Assembly: GCF_017357105.1 (NCBI RefSeq)
Contig: NZ_CP071596.1
Span: forward strand, 868,001-932,000
Length of the DNA: 64,000 bases
From: Natronosalvus caseinilyticus
Lineage (GTDB): Archaea; Halobacteriota; Halobacteria; Halobacteriales; Natrialbaceae
Reading direction: 5' to 3'
Below are positions 27,160-35,514 of the stretch, in pieces (the stretch's first letter is position 1; each line of letters opens with the position of its first letter). Made by a program: the position numbers and the translations under genes. A model generated the notes under the pieces. It was not told where the DNA came from and searched no databases. It saw only the letters and a program-made list of their open reading frames with translations.

Positions 27160-27356
27160 ACGCTTGCAAGCGCTTCTAGCCCGGTCAACTTCAAATACGT
27201 TACGACTCTCGAGACACCGTGGGGATCTCTAGCGCGTTCGTACTTCGACAGTCGGTTAAATACTATATTATCTATAGCGTAATCGAATTTCCGTCTCTCC
27301 TTGCCGCGAACTATCCGAGCCGTTTTTGCCCGTGCCGCGAGTATCGACGGTAACGC

Positions 27357-27812
27357 GTGGCCATCACCGACAAGATCTACGTCAAGAACCACCGCCAGCT
27401 CAGCTCCCAGCTCGAGACGAACATCCCGAAGGGGGCGTTCAAGGGGGCGACACTGGACGTGCTCTTCCAGGGTCAGGGCCTCGAGAAACTCGACGACGCT
27501 ACCCGCGACCGGGTGCTCGACTTCGCGACGGACTTCCTGGACTGCGACTGCGACAACAATCCCTACTGCGGGTGTCCCGAGCGGAAGTTCGTCCGCTACC
27601 TGCTCGAGTTACGCGCTCAGGGGCTTGGTCCGGACGCCATCGTGGACGTGATGAGCGACGACTACATGGTCTACGCCTACTCCGGGGACGTTCTCTCGTT
27701 TCTCGACAGCGGCGTCCGTACGCTCGAGGCCGCTGAGGGACTGGCTCGAGTCGAAGGGGACGGCGAGGCCGAAGAAGAGATTCGACGCGTGAAGCGGGAG
27801 TTGTCGCGGTAA
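27357..27812 (+). CDS. stand-alone DUF5814 protein
   Basis: A 151-residue protein starting with GTG. The core contains the Cys cluster DCDCDNNPYCGCPERKF, which probably binds zinc, and the conserved LRAQGLGPDAIVDVMSDDY followed by GDVLSFLDSGVRTLEA. This matches the DUF5814 domain, which elsewhere I know as the C-terminal part of archaeal Ski2-type helicases. Here it is a separate small protein. An AT-rich TATA-like tract lies at about 27255-27273, so a 5' leader of roughly 60 bases is possible. Function unknown; a role with a helicase partner is an inference. Confidence 0.75.
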   Translation: MAITDKIYVKNHRQLSSQLETNIPKGAFKGATLDVLFQGQGLEKLDDATRDRVLDFATDFLDCDCDNNPYCGCPERKFVRYLLELRAQGLGPDAIVDVMSDDYMVYAYSGDVLSFLDSGVRTLEAAEGLARVEGDGEAEEEIRRVKRELSR

Positions 27813-27866
27813 CTGCACGAGCCCGTTCGACAGCTTCGACGCCGGCTTCGGTGCTCGTCCGACGAG

Positions 27867-28265
27867 CTATCGAACCGTCGGCGAGTCGCCCGAGTCGTCG
27901 AGGTCGTCCAGCAGGAGGACCTCGTCTTCCTCGTCCTCGAGGCGGTCCCGAAGGTCGGTGACGTAGGATTTGTGCTCTTCGAGCTGTTCTCGCAGGTGTT
28001 CGGCCTCGAGTTCGAGGCGTTCGTGCTCGCGGACGAAGCTCTTCGGAACCTCGACCGTGGGTGGGAACGACTGTTCGTTCTCACTTCGGGCCTCGAGTTC
28101 GTCCTCGGGAACGACGGCCACCTGCCCGTCGTGGTCGACCAGGAGGTCGACGTAGTCCCGGAAGACGGCGGACAACGAGATGTCGCGCTCCTCGGCGATC
28201 TCCTGGAGGGCCGCGAAGGCGTCCTCGTTCACCCGGAACGAGATGGTCTTGTTCTTGTTGCCCAT
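27867..28265 (-). CDS. ribbon-helix-helix protein with coiled coil
   Basis: A 132-residue protein. Residues 1-50 (MGNKNKTISFRVNEDAFAAL then RDISLSAVFRDYVDLLV) form a ribbon-helix-helix DNA-binding domain. Residues about 75-125 are a charged coiled coil (REHERLELEAEHLREQLEEHK...). It is probably a dimeric or higher-order DNA-binding protein. Nothing in sequence shows its target. The 214-base spacer upstream of it (28266-28479) holds no gene. Confidence 0.78.
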   Translation of the reverse strand: MGNKNKTISFRVNEDAFAALQEIAEERDISLSAVFRDYVDLLVDHDGQVAVVPEDELEARSENEQSFPPTVEVPKSFVREHERLELEAEHLREQLEEHKSYVTDLRDRLEDEEDEVLLLDDLDDSGDSPTVR

Positions 28266-28479
28266 GTCGGTATCGATGACCTATCGTCGCGCGAGGCACT
28301 TAACCGTTTGTCAGACGACCGGTTACGACACGTCATCGCCGCCGTCGGTTCGCTTCGTTGGCGATGGGGTGACGATTTCCAGCATGGGCTCTCCTCTCTC
28401 TTCGCTCGAATCGCTGCTAGCCGACGGATCGTCGTCCACAAAAAGGGAATACGACAGGGTGGTGCGATTCAGTCCCGAT

Positions 28480-29106
28480 TCAGGCCGAGGCCTCGAGGTC
28501 CTCGAGGCTCTCCAGGGCCTGGATGACGTCGCGGCGGTAGTTCTCGACGGGCGAGTCGTACTGCTCGCGGGCCATCTGGGCGTACTCGTTGGTGGGCACG
28601 GTGGATCCACTTTCGGGCGCCTCCTGCTCGGCTTCCCACGTCTGGAACGCCTCGACGCGGTCGAGGGTCCGTTCGGCGGTCTCGACGACCCAGCGGTCGC
28701 GGGTGGCTTCGTCGACGACCGCGATGGACTCGGGTCGGACGGAGACGTTCACGGTACCGTCGTCGGTCTCGTAGGTGCGTGGCTTGCCGACGATGGCCAC
28801 GTACGCCGGCGGCTCCGTGTCCCGGAGGACTGCGGCGGCCTCGGGCTGGTACTGGCCGGCGTAGACGAAGAACGTCCCCGTGGGATCGACGACGCGCCCG
28901 CGCCAGTACTCGCTCTCGTCGCCCACGTCCTCGGTCTCGGTGAGCGTGCCGACGAAGAACACGCGGTTGGCGCGGTCGCCGGTCGGCAGCAGGGCGTAGT
29001 TCGGGGCGCGTTCGTCGTCGGATTCCTTGAACGCGTACGTCGAGTCGTTGAATTCGGAGGCAAAGACGCGCTTGGCGACTTCGCGGGTGAGTTGCGTCTG
29101 AGACAT
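28480..29106 (-). CDS. rpap3: RPA-associated protein
   Basis: A 208-residue protein with an OB-fold core (ANRVFFVGTLTETEDVGDES, then TGTFFVYAGQYQPEAA) followed by a helical C-terminus. It is the haloarchaeal RPA-associated protein (COG3390 type) always paired with an RPA gene. In Haloferax volcanii RpaP3 works with Rpa3 in single-strand DNA binding, repair and replication. Its ATG directly abuts the TAA of the upstream rpa gene, so the two are translationally coupled. The size best matches RpaP3 rather than RpaP1. Confidence 0.88.
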   Translation of the reverse strand: MSQTQLTREVAKRVFASEFNDSTYAFKESDDERAPNYALLPTGDRANRVFFVGTLTETEDVGDESEYWRGRVVDPTGTFFVYAGQYQPEAAAVLRDTEPPAYVAIVGKPRTYETDDGTVNVSVRPESIAVVDEATRDRWVVETAERTLDRVEAFQTWEAEQEAPESGSTVPTNEYAQMAREQYDSPVENYRRDVIQALESLEDLEASA

Positions 29107-30036
29107 TTACATCGACCTCGCTTTGATCAGCAGTTCCTCGGCGTCGACCGGCCCGTCAAGCTCCTCGACCTCGTCGGCCAGCACGTAGCGGCCGAAGGTC
29201 GGGCCCTCGATGTGGTAGTAGGTGCCGACGACTCGCTCGCGGATCTCGTCGGCGACGACGGTCGTGTCGAGGGCGTCCATCGCCATGTCCTTGGCCTCCT
29301 CGAGGCTGATCCCCGTCAGCCCCTCGGTGGCCTCGGCGTCGAAGATGACCTCGTGGGCGTCGAGGCCGTCGTCGACGACTCCCTTGATGCGGAGGTCGAA
29401 GTCGCCCTCGACCTCGCCGTGGTCTGGACAGCGCCCGTTCTGGAGGACGTAGGTACAGTCCTCCTCGGGACAGCGCTTGATGAGGCCGCTGCCGCTCTGC
29501 ATGTCCACCAGCGCCCCCTCGATTTCGCTGGTGTCGTCGCCGACCTCGAGGTCCTCCTCGAGTTCCTCGACGACGGTCGTCGAATTGAGTTTTACCGAGT
29601 ACCGGCCCTGGTACTCGTCGGTGACGACGTTACGAAGGTCGTAGACGCCGCCCTCCTCGAGGCTCGGGAGGTCGGATTTGGCCCACTTGGTGAACTTGAT
29701 GGTGCCCGTCGGGTCGCCCAGGAGGCCGACCTGTGCGATGGAGTCGCTGCGGGGCTCCCAGAGTTCGATGACCTTGGCGGTGAGGTCGATCCACTCCTCG
29801 GGTTCGTCGACGTCCTCGATCTGGGCGCGCTCGCTGCCGCCGCTCGAGATGTCCTCGCGCTCGAGGCCGGCCTCGTCGAGGTAGTGCGTCGTCACGGATC
29901 GGCGAGCCTCGTCCATCGGGACTTTGTACTCGTCGACCAGCGTGGTGAGTCGCTTCTCGACGTCTTCGACCTCGAGGTCGATGTGGTCTGAAAACTGCGC
30001 GTGTATGTCTTCTGCGTGTTGGCGTACGTCGCTCAT
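29107..30036 (-). CDS. rpa3: replication protein A, single-stranded DNA-binding protein
   Basis: A 309-residue protein with an N-terminal helical region, two OB folds (about residues 70-165 and 170-290) and a zinc finger at CPEEDC..YVLQNGRCPDH. The size and architecture match haloarchaeal Rpa3. It coats single-stranded DNA during replication and repair. It is the first gene of a two-gene operon with rpap3. Its start is fixed by a Shine-Dalgarno sequence at 30046-30050. Confidence 0.9.
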   Translation of the reverse strand: MSDVRQHAEDIHAQFSDHIDLEVEDVEKRLTTLVDEYKVPMDEARRSVTTHYLDEAGLEREDISSGGSERAQIEDVDEPEEWIDLTAKVIELWEPRSDSIAQVGLLGDPTGTIKFTKWAKSDLPSLEEGGVYDLRNVVTDEYQGRYSVKLNSTTVVEELEEDLEVGDDTSEIEGALVDMQSGSGLIKRCPEEDCTYVLQNGRCPDHGEVEGDFDLRIKGVVDDGLDAHEVIFDAEATEGLTGISLEEAKDMAMDALDTTVVADEIRERVVGTYYHIEGPTFGRYVLADEVEELDGPVDAEELLIKARSM

Positions 30037-30045
30037 CGGATCACG

Positions 30046-30050
30046 CCTCC
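30046..30050 (-). promoter_or_regulatory. Shine-Dalgarno site and upstream TATA box of rpa3
   Basis: GGAGG on the minus strand lies nine bases before the ATG at 30036. A TTTAAATAC TATA element lies at about 30094-30102, giving a predicted 5' leader of about 35 bases. This is one of the few genes in the window with a clear leader and ribosome-binding site. Confidence 0.65.
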
Positions 30051-30241
30051 TCTTGTGTATCCATGGGAGGCATGCCGGTGTTCGTGCCCGATCGTATTTA
30101 AACTGCCGCTACCGGGGTGAAAGTGGTCCTCGAGCGTGTTCGATGCGTCGGTCGTCTTCGTCCCTTCCTCGATCGAGAAAGAGACTCGAGCAGCTGCTCT
30201 GGCCAACAGTATATGTGTCCGGCCCACGAACGCAACCCACA

Positions 30242-30553
30242 ATGGCAGATCGGCGTCGACTCGAGCGATTTCTGCGCTCGAAACTCGAGCAGGCGGGAAC
30301 CCAGTACGCGGAGGTTCGTCGGTCGGCGGACGGTCAGCTCGAGGAGGCACGGGAAGCGTATCGCGTGGCGCGAAACGCGCGGAGTCTCCCGACGGACGAC
30401 GCGGGACGGACGAAGATCGTCTGCCGCCGATTCGCGGAGAAACGAGCCGCGAAACTGGACGAGGAGTTCCGCCCGGCGTGTTACGAGGCGGACCACCCCG
30501 ACTGCGAGGGCTGCGTCGAGGACGTTCACGAGGGACGTATCGAGACCTGGTGA
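30242..30553 (+). CDS. small conserved haloarchaeal protein (DUF7091-like)
   Basis: A 103-residue basic/acidic helical protein beginning MADRRRLERFLRSKLEQA. A C-terminal cysteine pair occurs in HPDCEGCVEDVHEG, with one more Cys in FRPACYEADHPD, perhaps binding a metal. GTATATG at about 30209-30215 lies ~29 bases before the ATG, so it is leaderless. A T5 run just after the stop (around 30567) may terminate transcription. The family name is recalled, not verified. Function unknown. Confidence 0.7.
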   Translation: MADRRRLERFLRSKLEQAGTQYAEVRRSADGQLEEAREAYRVARNARSLPTDDAGRTKIVCRRFAEKRAAKLDEEFRPACYEADHPDCEGCVEDVHEGRIETW

Positions 30554-30586
30554 TCGGTGGGAGCGGGTTTTTCGGGATCGACGGTG

Positions 30587-31261
30587 CTACGACCGACGGT
30601 ACAGGTCGATGCCGACCGCCATTGCCCAGAGGTAACAGAGCGGGATCAGCAGCGTCGCGACGTCGAACAGCCAGTGGCCCTCGCTGCCGCCCCCGAGACC
30701 GGCCAGCGTCGAGAGGACCGCGGTCCCGACGGTGAGCGCGCCAACGGCGACCCCCGCCAGACTCAGTCCTCGGCGGGCCGCTCGCGTGCGGGCCAGCGCC
30801 CAGGCGAGGAGGGCGACCCCGCCGCCGATCAGGATCGCGTACATGAGGAGGTGGCCGGCACCGAAGGGTGTGATCACGGTCTCGAGGGCGAGATCGTACC
30901 CGTCCGCCTCGGCCGCTCGCAGGTCCACGTAGGCCCAGGTCACCCACTGGAGGCCGACGACGACACCGAGTCCGAGTGCCCCGATGGAAAGCGTCCCCGC
31001 GAGGCTCCGTCGCAGGCGGCCGTTCGACAGGACGAGTGCGATCGCACCGATCGCCAGAAGCGCGGCGGCGAGCGCCCACAGGCCGTGGGCGAGTATCCCG
31101 AACACTGGTGACTCCGACGGGGGCGGACTTGCCCAGATTACCATAACGCCGCCAGCGAGGAACGTGATCGCGGCTGCGACGAACGCGGCGCTATCGAGTG
31201 CACTCGTATTCGCTGGTTCTCGTTCGATCGTCCGTCCGGTCGTTGTGGCGTCGTTCGACAT
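30587..31261 (-). CDS. hypothetical multi-pass membrane protein
   Basis: A 224-residue protein with about seven hydrophobic segments (AAFVAAAITFLAGGVMVIWA, GLWALAAALLAIGAIALVL and others). The first ~20 residues are polar. There is no catalytic signature. ATG 31261 (MSNDATTTGR) was chosen because the sequence further upstream in frame belongs to the neighbouring gene on the same strand. I do not recognise a family. Confidence 0.7.
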   Translation of the reverse strand: MSNDATTTGRTIEREPANTSALDSAAFVAAAITFLAGGVMVIWASPPPSESPVFGILAHGLWALAAALLAIGAIALVLSNGRLRRSLAGTLSIGALGLGVVVGLQWVTWAYVDLRAAEADGYDLALETVITPFGAGHLLMYAILIGGGVALLAWALARTRAARRGLSLAGVAVGALTVGTAVLSTLAGLGGGSEGHWLFDVATLLIPLCYLWAMAVGIDLYRRS

Positions 31262-31286
31262 AGGGAGTGTACGACGACCAGCACCT

Positions 31287-31904
31287 TCAAACGCCGTCTT
31301 CCCTGGCGCGGGCTCGCTCGCCCTCGAGTCGCCCATACATCCACTCGCCCAGTCGCGGGAACGCGAGGGCGGCGAGGGCACTCGACCCGACGACCACGAC
31401 GAGCGAGATAGGCGGAAACCCGACCGCGTCCCCGACTGCGGGGCTCCCGAACGCAATCGTACCGAGCACGAGGTTGTAGTAGGCGATCCGGAGCCCGACG
31501 AGCCACGGCGTGAGCGAGAGCCAGCCTCGAACGTCCGTCCCGAGGGGGCGAACCCAGCCGCCGCGAACCCCGGCGGCGACCGCCGTCATCGTCAGCCAGG
31601 CGACGAGCATCGCGCTCGAGACGCCGTAGACGCGCGGATCGGGCGAGAGGAAGGCCAGGGTGATCGCCGGCAGTCCCAGCACGGCGAGTTCCGCGAAGAC
31701 GGTGGTCACGTCATGGAGGTAGCGCCGAACCGGCGGCTTCTCGGCTCGAGCCAGCGTGCCGTGGCCGTACCAGGTTCGGCGCTCGCTCGAGTAGGCAGGG
31801 CGGGTGGCCCGTCCGGGCGCCCGGTTCGGCTCCGATGGTCGATCGCTCGACGCCCGGTCGTGATCCGACGTCCGGCCCCGTCCGGGCTCTGACTCGCGCG
31901 TCAT
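31287..31904 (-). CDS. hypothetical membrane protein
   Basis: A 205-residue protein. About 50 disordered Arg/Ser/Pro-rich residues are followed by a conserved-looking YLHDVTTVFAELAVLGLPAI and four hydrophobic segments. It lies 25 bases upstream of the 224-residue membrane protein on the same strand, so they may form an operon. No family is recognised. Confidence 0.68.
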   Translation of the reverse strand: MTRESEPGRGRTSDHDRASSDRPSEPNRAPGRATRPAYSSERRTWYGHGTLARAEKPPVRRYLHDVTTVFAELAVLGLPAITLAFLSPDPRVYGVSSAMLVAWLTMTAVAAGVRGGWVRPLGTDVRGWLSLTPWLVGLRIAYYNLVLGTIAFGSPAVGDAVGFPPISLVVVVGSSALAALAFPRLGEWMYGRLEGERARAREDGV

Positions 31905-31996
31905 CGCTGGCGGCTACCACTTCGAGACACAAATGCTGGGAGGGGCGTCCGCACGAACTGCGACTGGTGTTCACGAGTCGCCTCCCGTGAGGCGCT

Positions 31997-32782
31997 CTAA
32001 CTCCGCAACAGCCCACCGTCGATGGGCACCTCGACCCCGGTGACGAAACTCGCGTGGGGGCTCGAGAGGAAGGCCACCACGGCTCCCAGCTCCTCCGGAT
32101 CGCCGATCCGGCCCATCGGGATGTCGTTGGCCATCGCCGCGAGGCCCGACTCGTAGTCCTCGTAGGTGCCGTTCTCGACGCGAGCCTCGATCAGTTCCTC
32201 GATGCGGGGCGTCTCGATAGTACCGGGGAGAACTGCGTTCGCCCGGATCTCGGGTGCGAACTCCCGCGAGACGGTCTTGACGAGGCCGATAACCGCTCGT
32301 CGGACTGCGTTCGAGAGCAGGAGGCCGTCGGCGACCTCCTGGACCGTCCGGGAGGTGATACAGACGATCGATCCCTCGTCGGACTCGAGCAGGTGGGGGT
32401 GGGCTTCCTCGATCGTCCAGACGACGCTCATCACCAGCAGGTCGTAGGCCTGGTACCACTCGCGCTCGCTCGTCTCGAGGAAGGTCGTGCTCGGGGGGCC
32501 GCCCGCGGAGGTGACGAGGTGGTCGATGCCACCGAAGGCCTCCGCAGTGGTCTCGACCAGGTCCGACACCTGATCGGGATCCGTGAGGTCGGTCTGCTTC
32601 GCCAGCACGTCGCCGTCTCCCTGCGAATCGACGTGCTCGCGAGCCGTCTCGAGTCGGTCCGCGTCGCGTCCGCAGATAGCGACGTCCGCGCCCTGGCGGG
32701 CGAGCACCGCCGCGCTCGCCAGGCCGAGGCCGCTCGAGGATGCCGTTACCAGTGCCGCATTGCCGTCGACGTCGAGGTCCAT
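31997..32782 (-). CDS. SDR-family oxidoreductase with non-canonical active site
   Basis: A 261-residue Rossmann-fold protein. The cofactor loop is TASSSGLG (residues 13-20) with CGRD after the second strand, typical of NADP-preferring SDRs. The NAG-like motif is TSAGG (91-95) and a catalytic-type Ser is at 144. The usual YxxxK is replaced: by alignment through the AVIGL segment, Tyr is Ser157 and Lys is Arg161. The C-terminal FVTGVEVPIDGGLL is standard. It belongs to the subgroup of beta-ketoacyl reductase-like SDRs lacking the Tyr. Activity as a normal dehydrogenase is doubtful. Confidence 0.88.
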   Translation of the reverse strand: MDLDVDGNAALVTASSSGLGLASAAVLARQGADVAICGRDADRLETAREHVDSQGDGDVLAKQTDLTDPDQVSDLVETTAEAFGGIDHLVTSAGGPPSTTFLETSEREWYQAYDLLVMSVVWTIEEAHPHLLESDEGSIVCITSRTVQEVADGLLLSNAVRRAVIGLVKTVSREFAPEIRANAVLPGTIETPRIEELIEARVENGTYEDYESGLAAMANDIPMGRIGDPEELGAVVAFLSSPHASFVTGVEVPIDGGLLRS

Positions 32783-33769
32783 GGGGCGACTACGCTCGCC
32801 GAGGACAAATCTCTCGGGGCCGTGGCAAGTCGGTCTGCAAGCAGACGGTCGGGTACGGACTCGGGTCGCTCACGACCGATCGTGATTCAATATCGGAGAA
32901 TACCTCTACTTACGCTTCAGATCGTTCATAATCGGGTTCTCTGTCCGGAAGAATAGGTCTAGTCTCTGCTCTGAGGGCCGATTATGAAGAGAGTCTAGGA
33001 GAGATTATACGATGGCGATTTCACTCGAGAGAGTGATTCAATTCACAATAGACGAGTACGGGGGCTCTCGAGGCAATCCGTGACCTTTCTCGTCTGTTTT
33101 GATGATTGCCGACACTGGTGGCCGAGCGGATTCGATTTCGTGATTGGGACTTACAGAGTGAATCCCGGTCTCCAAGCGTCAAACGCGCATAACCGGTTCG
33201 AAATGTCCTCTATAGCCCGATTTACTCTCAAACGCTGTCTCAATCTCTTCAGTACGTTCAGTAGTTTCCAGGACCTCAAAACCGATAGCAGGAATCCGAT
33301 TATGAACTTTTGAATCGTGTACTGGTCGGCCACACGTTCGACTCGAGTGGGAAAGTGAGTTCCCTACAGAGAAGGCTCTATATCGCCGAATTCAATTTCG
33401 TAGAATGGATCTGAGACGCTCTTCGTAGCGTTTCTCTTCCTAGTGACCGCTAACTCAGAAAACGCAAGACGGAAACCGATTATGACTTTTTGAGAGCGTG
33501 ATTTCCCCTCTTTTTGGGCTGCTCATATTCTTTCTCTTCGTCTTGCTCACGCCTGCCACTGCTTTTTGAAGCCATCTCGAGCGATAACCACCCAACTCCA
33601 GGATCTCTTCCTAGATTCGTCCATAGGCTACCTCTGTACATCTCTTCCGGACCATTACCGTGATTATGGGATGAACAGGCGCAAAAACTTCGCCGTTCAT
33701 AGTCGGTGAACAGGGCCGTCGCACGAGCATTGCCGTCGTGGGTCTCGAGTCGCTCGACGGCGCGCTCGC
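32783..33769. other. long AT-rich spacer with decayed coding sequence
   Basis: Nearly 1 kb without an intact gene and clearly poorer in GC than its surroundings, especially from 32880 to 33700. It holds a decayed protein fragment (33179-33415, listed separately) and several copies of CCGATTATGA or its complement (about 32926, 32978, 33297 and 33477). The two latter copies extend to CCGATTATGA-N-CTTTT(T)GA. Open frames at 33080-33313 (+) and 33480-33773 (-) have no recognisable protein pattern. I see no transposase or tRNA. Confidence 0.55.
33179..33415 (-). pseudogene. remnant of a protein-coding gene
   Basis: Read on the minus strand, FYEIEFGDIEPSL, a TAG stop, then GTHFPTRVERVADQYTIQKF in the same frame, and after a one-base frame change HNRIPAIGFEVLETTERT, EEIETAFESKSGYRGHF and EPVMRV with a stop at 33179-33181. 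The joined reading looks like natural acidic haloarchaeal protein, while the DNA has an in-frame stop and a frameshift. The family is not recognised. It is the C-terminal end of something otherwise lost. Confidence 0.45.
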
Positions 33770-34228
33770 TCAATCGGACTGGCGAACCCGGACCGATCCA
33801 TTGCTCGTGACTCCGACGACGAGGTCCGTCGCCACCCGTCGACCGGTCACCGCGTCGCCCGCGGCGTCCGAAACCACCTTCATCAGGTCCGGCGCGGTGT
33901 ACTCGACCTTGACGCCCGCCTCGTCGCAGGCCGCGTACACCGCCTCGGGGACGTCGTAGAGGTCCGTTCCCGCCTCGACCTGCACGCGAACCGGGGCTCG
34001 AAGCGCCTCGGCGAACGCGATGGTCTCGCGTGCGCGCTCGAGGTTGTCGCGGGCGCTCCCCTCCACCGAGGAGACGTTGGCGCGGGAGGTCCCGAGCGCG
34101 TCGGCGATCGACGCCTGAGAGAAGCCGCGCTCGCGGAGCGCCAGCACCTGGGCCTGGCGGTGGGTGAGGACGCTCGCCTCGGGGTCGAAGCCGACCTCCT
34201 CGAGGATTTCCTCGGCGTCCTCGATCAC
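33770..34228 (-). CDS. Tfx-family DNA-binding protein
   Basis: A 152-residue protein with an N-terminal helix-turn-helix (LTHRQAQVLALRERGFSQAS followed by IADALGTSRANVSSVEGSAR) characteristic of the archaeal Tfx family, first described as a regulator of molybdenum formylmethanofuran dehydrogenase in methanogens. The C-terminal domain (VQVEAGTDLYDVPEAVYAAC) is conserved in haloarchaeal members and may bind a small ligand. It starts with GTG at 34228. The target in this organism is unknown. Confidence 0.85.
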   Translation of the reverse strand: MIEDAEEILEEVGFDPEASVLTHRQAQVLALRERGFSQASIADALGTSRANVSSVEGSARDNLERARETIAFAEALRAPVRVQVEAGTDLYDVPEAVYAACDEAGVKVEYTAPDLMKVVSDAAGDAVTGRRVATDLVVGVTSNGSVRVRQSD

Positions 34229-34423
34229 GGTCGATACCCCCTCGACTCGACGGCGGCCGTCGCGGCCGTGATCGCGTCCATACCCGACCTAGGTGAGGGG
34301 ATCCCCAAAGCGTCTCCGGTCGTTGGGCGGTCTATGAGGTCCCGTCGCCGCTCTCGTCACCTCACGTTCCACCGCCGCACTCGCAACCTTCAACCTCCGT
34401 CTCCACCACGACTCGAGGTGAGG

Positions 34424-34957
34424 ATGAAACGCCCGCTCGGCTTCGACCCGTTCGCCACCCAGTCGCGACTCGCACACGCGTCGACCGTACTCGGCGGGAT
34501 CGCGGTCTGTCTCCTCGCGTACTTCGGGGCCGTCGCCGTCGTTTACGGCGACCTCTCGGTGCTCGCGCTCGAGTCGAATATCGACCCGCAACGGGTGGGT
34601 GGCGCGGTTGCGGGCGTCGCCGTCTGGACGTACTTCTCGCTCGCGTTCGTCCGCGGCTACGGCGGGCCGGTGTTGAACGTGCTCCCGTACCCGGTCGCCA
34701 TCGTCGTCCTCGCGCCGTATCCGGCGCGGTGGCTCCTGTTCGGCCCGGACGTCTCCGGCCTCCGATCGAGGTTCGTCGGTTTCTTCGTATTCGAGCCACT
34801 GATCACGACCGCGATCGCGGTTCTCCCGGGACTGGCCGCCTGCACCGTCGTCCTGACGGCCTGGGCGTCGCTGATCGGAGACGAGGCTCGGGAGCGGTGG
34901 GAACGGCGCCACCTCACGAGCGCGTTCTACGATGCGTTCGTGGACGTCGAGGAGTGA
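34424..34957 (+). CDS. hypothetical membrane protein
   Basis: A 177-residue protein, MKRPLGFDPFATQSRLAHAS, with about four membrane segments (VLGGIAVCLLAYFGAVAVVY, VWTYFSLAFVRGYGG, LITTAIAVLPGLAACTVVLTAWA and one around PYPVAIVVLAPYP) and a charged C-terminal tail. Family not recognised. The ATG at 34424 was chosen because the upstream frame overlaps the regulator gene and is not protein-like. Confidence 0.66.
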   Translation: MKRPLGFDPFATQSRLAHASTVLGGIAVCLLAYFGAVAVVYGDLSVLALESNIDPQRVGGAVAGVAVWTYFSLAFVRGYGGPVLNVLPYPVAIVVLAPYPARWLLFGPDVSGLRSRFVGFFVFEPLITTAIAVLPGLAACTVVLTAWASLIGDEARERWERRHLTSAFYDAFVDVEE

Positions 34958-35070
34958 GAGGGGAGGGAGAGGACGGTTCGACTCGAGACGAGCCTCGAGG
35001 AGGAAGTACGTTCGCGCCAAAGAAGTGAAAAGTCGCAGTTCAAGGAGACGGAGAACCGCCCCGTTCGGGC

Positions 35071-35412
35071 TCAGGGCCGCGTCGTCGCCCACACCGCCGT
35101 CAGCGCCAGCATCGTCGCCGGCAGGAGCGGGAGGATCAACAGCGCGAACCAGTAGTCCATGTCCGGCGGCGTCAGCAGGATGAGGCCGGGAGCGACGATG
35201 AACGCGAGGACGATCATCCCGACGAGTATCCAGCCGCGACGGCCGAACTCCCGGTCGCCCGCCTCGGGGTGGATCGGTCGCTCGAGCCAGGCGTCGTCGT
35301 TCGGCTCGTCTTCGGCGTCCGCGCTCGCCTTTCGGTCGTCCGCACTACGACGACCCTCCCGGTCGAACGCGTTCGGATCGTGGACGTAGCCGCCGTCGTC
35401 GCTCGAGGTCAC
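35071..35412 (-). CDS. small two-helix membrane protein
   Basis: A 113-residue protein. About 58 polar, acidic residues (with DPNAFDREGR) precede two closely spaced membrane segments, GWILVGMIVLAFIVAPGLIL and WFALLILPLLPATMLALTAV, separated by TPPDMDY. GTG start at 35412. The pattern recurs in small haloarchaeal proteins of unknown role. Confidence 0.68.
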   Translation of the reverse strand: MTSSDDGGYVHDPNAFDREGRRSADDRKASADAEDEPNDDAWLERPIHPEAGDREFGRRGWILVGMIVLAFIVAPGLILLTPPDMDYWFALLILPLLPATMLALTAVWATTRP

Positions 35413-35514
35413 GTGTGAGTGTTACGAGCGCATCTGCATAGCCCTCACGGTTCTCGTTCGTACGTCAGGGCCGGTCTCCGACTTTCTCGTCCGTCCACCA
35501 CGGCCCGTCTTCGA

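Noticed and set aside
27144-27392. An 82-codon minus-strand frame ending inside tRNA-His, which could suggest an integrase remnant.
   Set aside because: It runs through the tRNA promoter and the AT-rich leader of the DUF5814 gene, and no integrase catalytic motif is present.
33480-33773. A 97-codon minus-strand frame after the Tfx gene.
   Set aside because: The start overlaps the end of the Tfx gene and the translation has no protein-like pattern. It belongs to the decayed AT-rich spacer.
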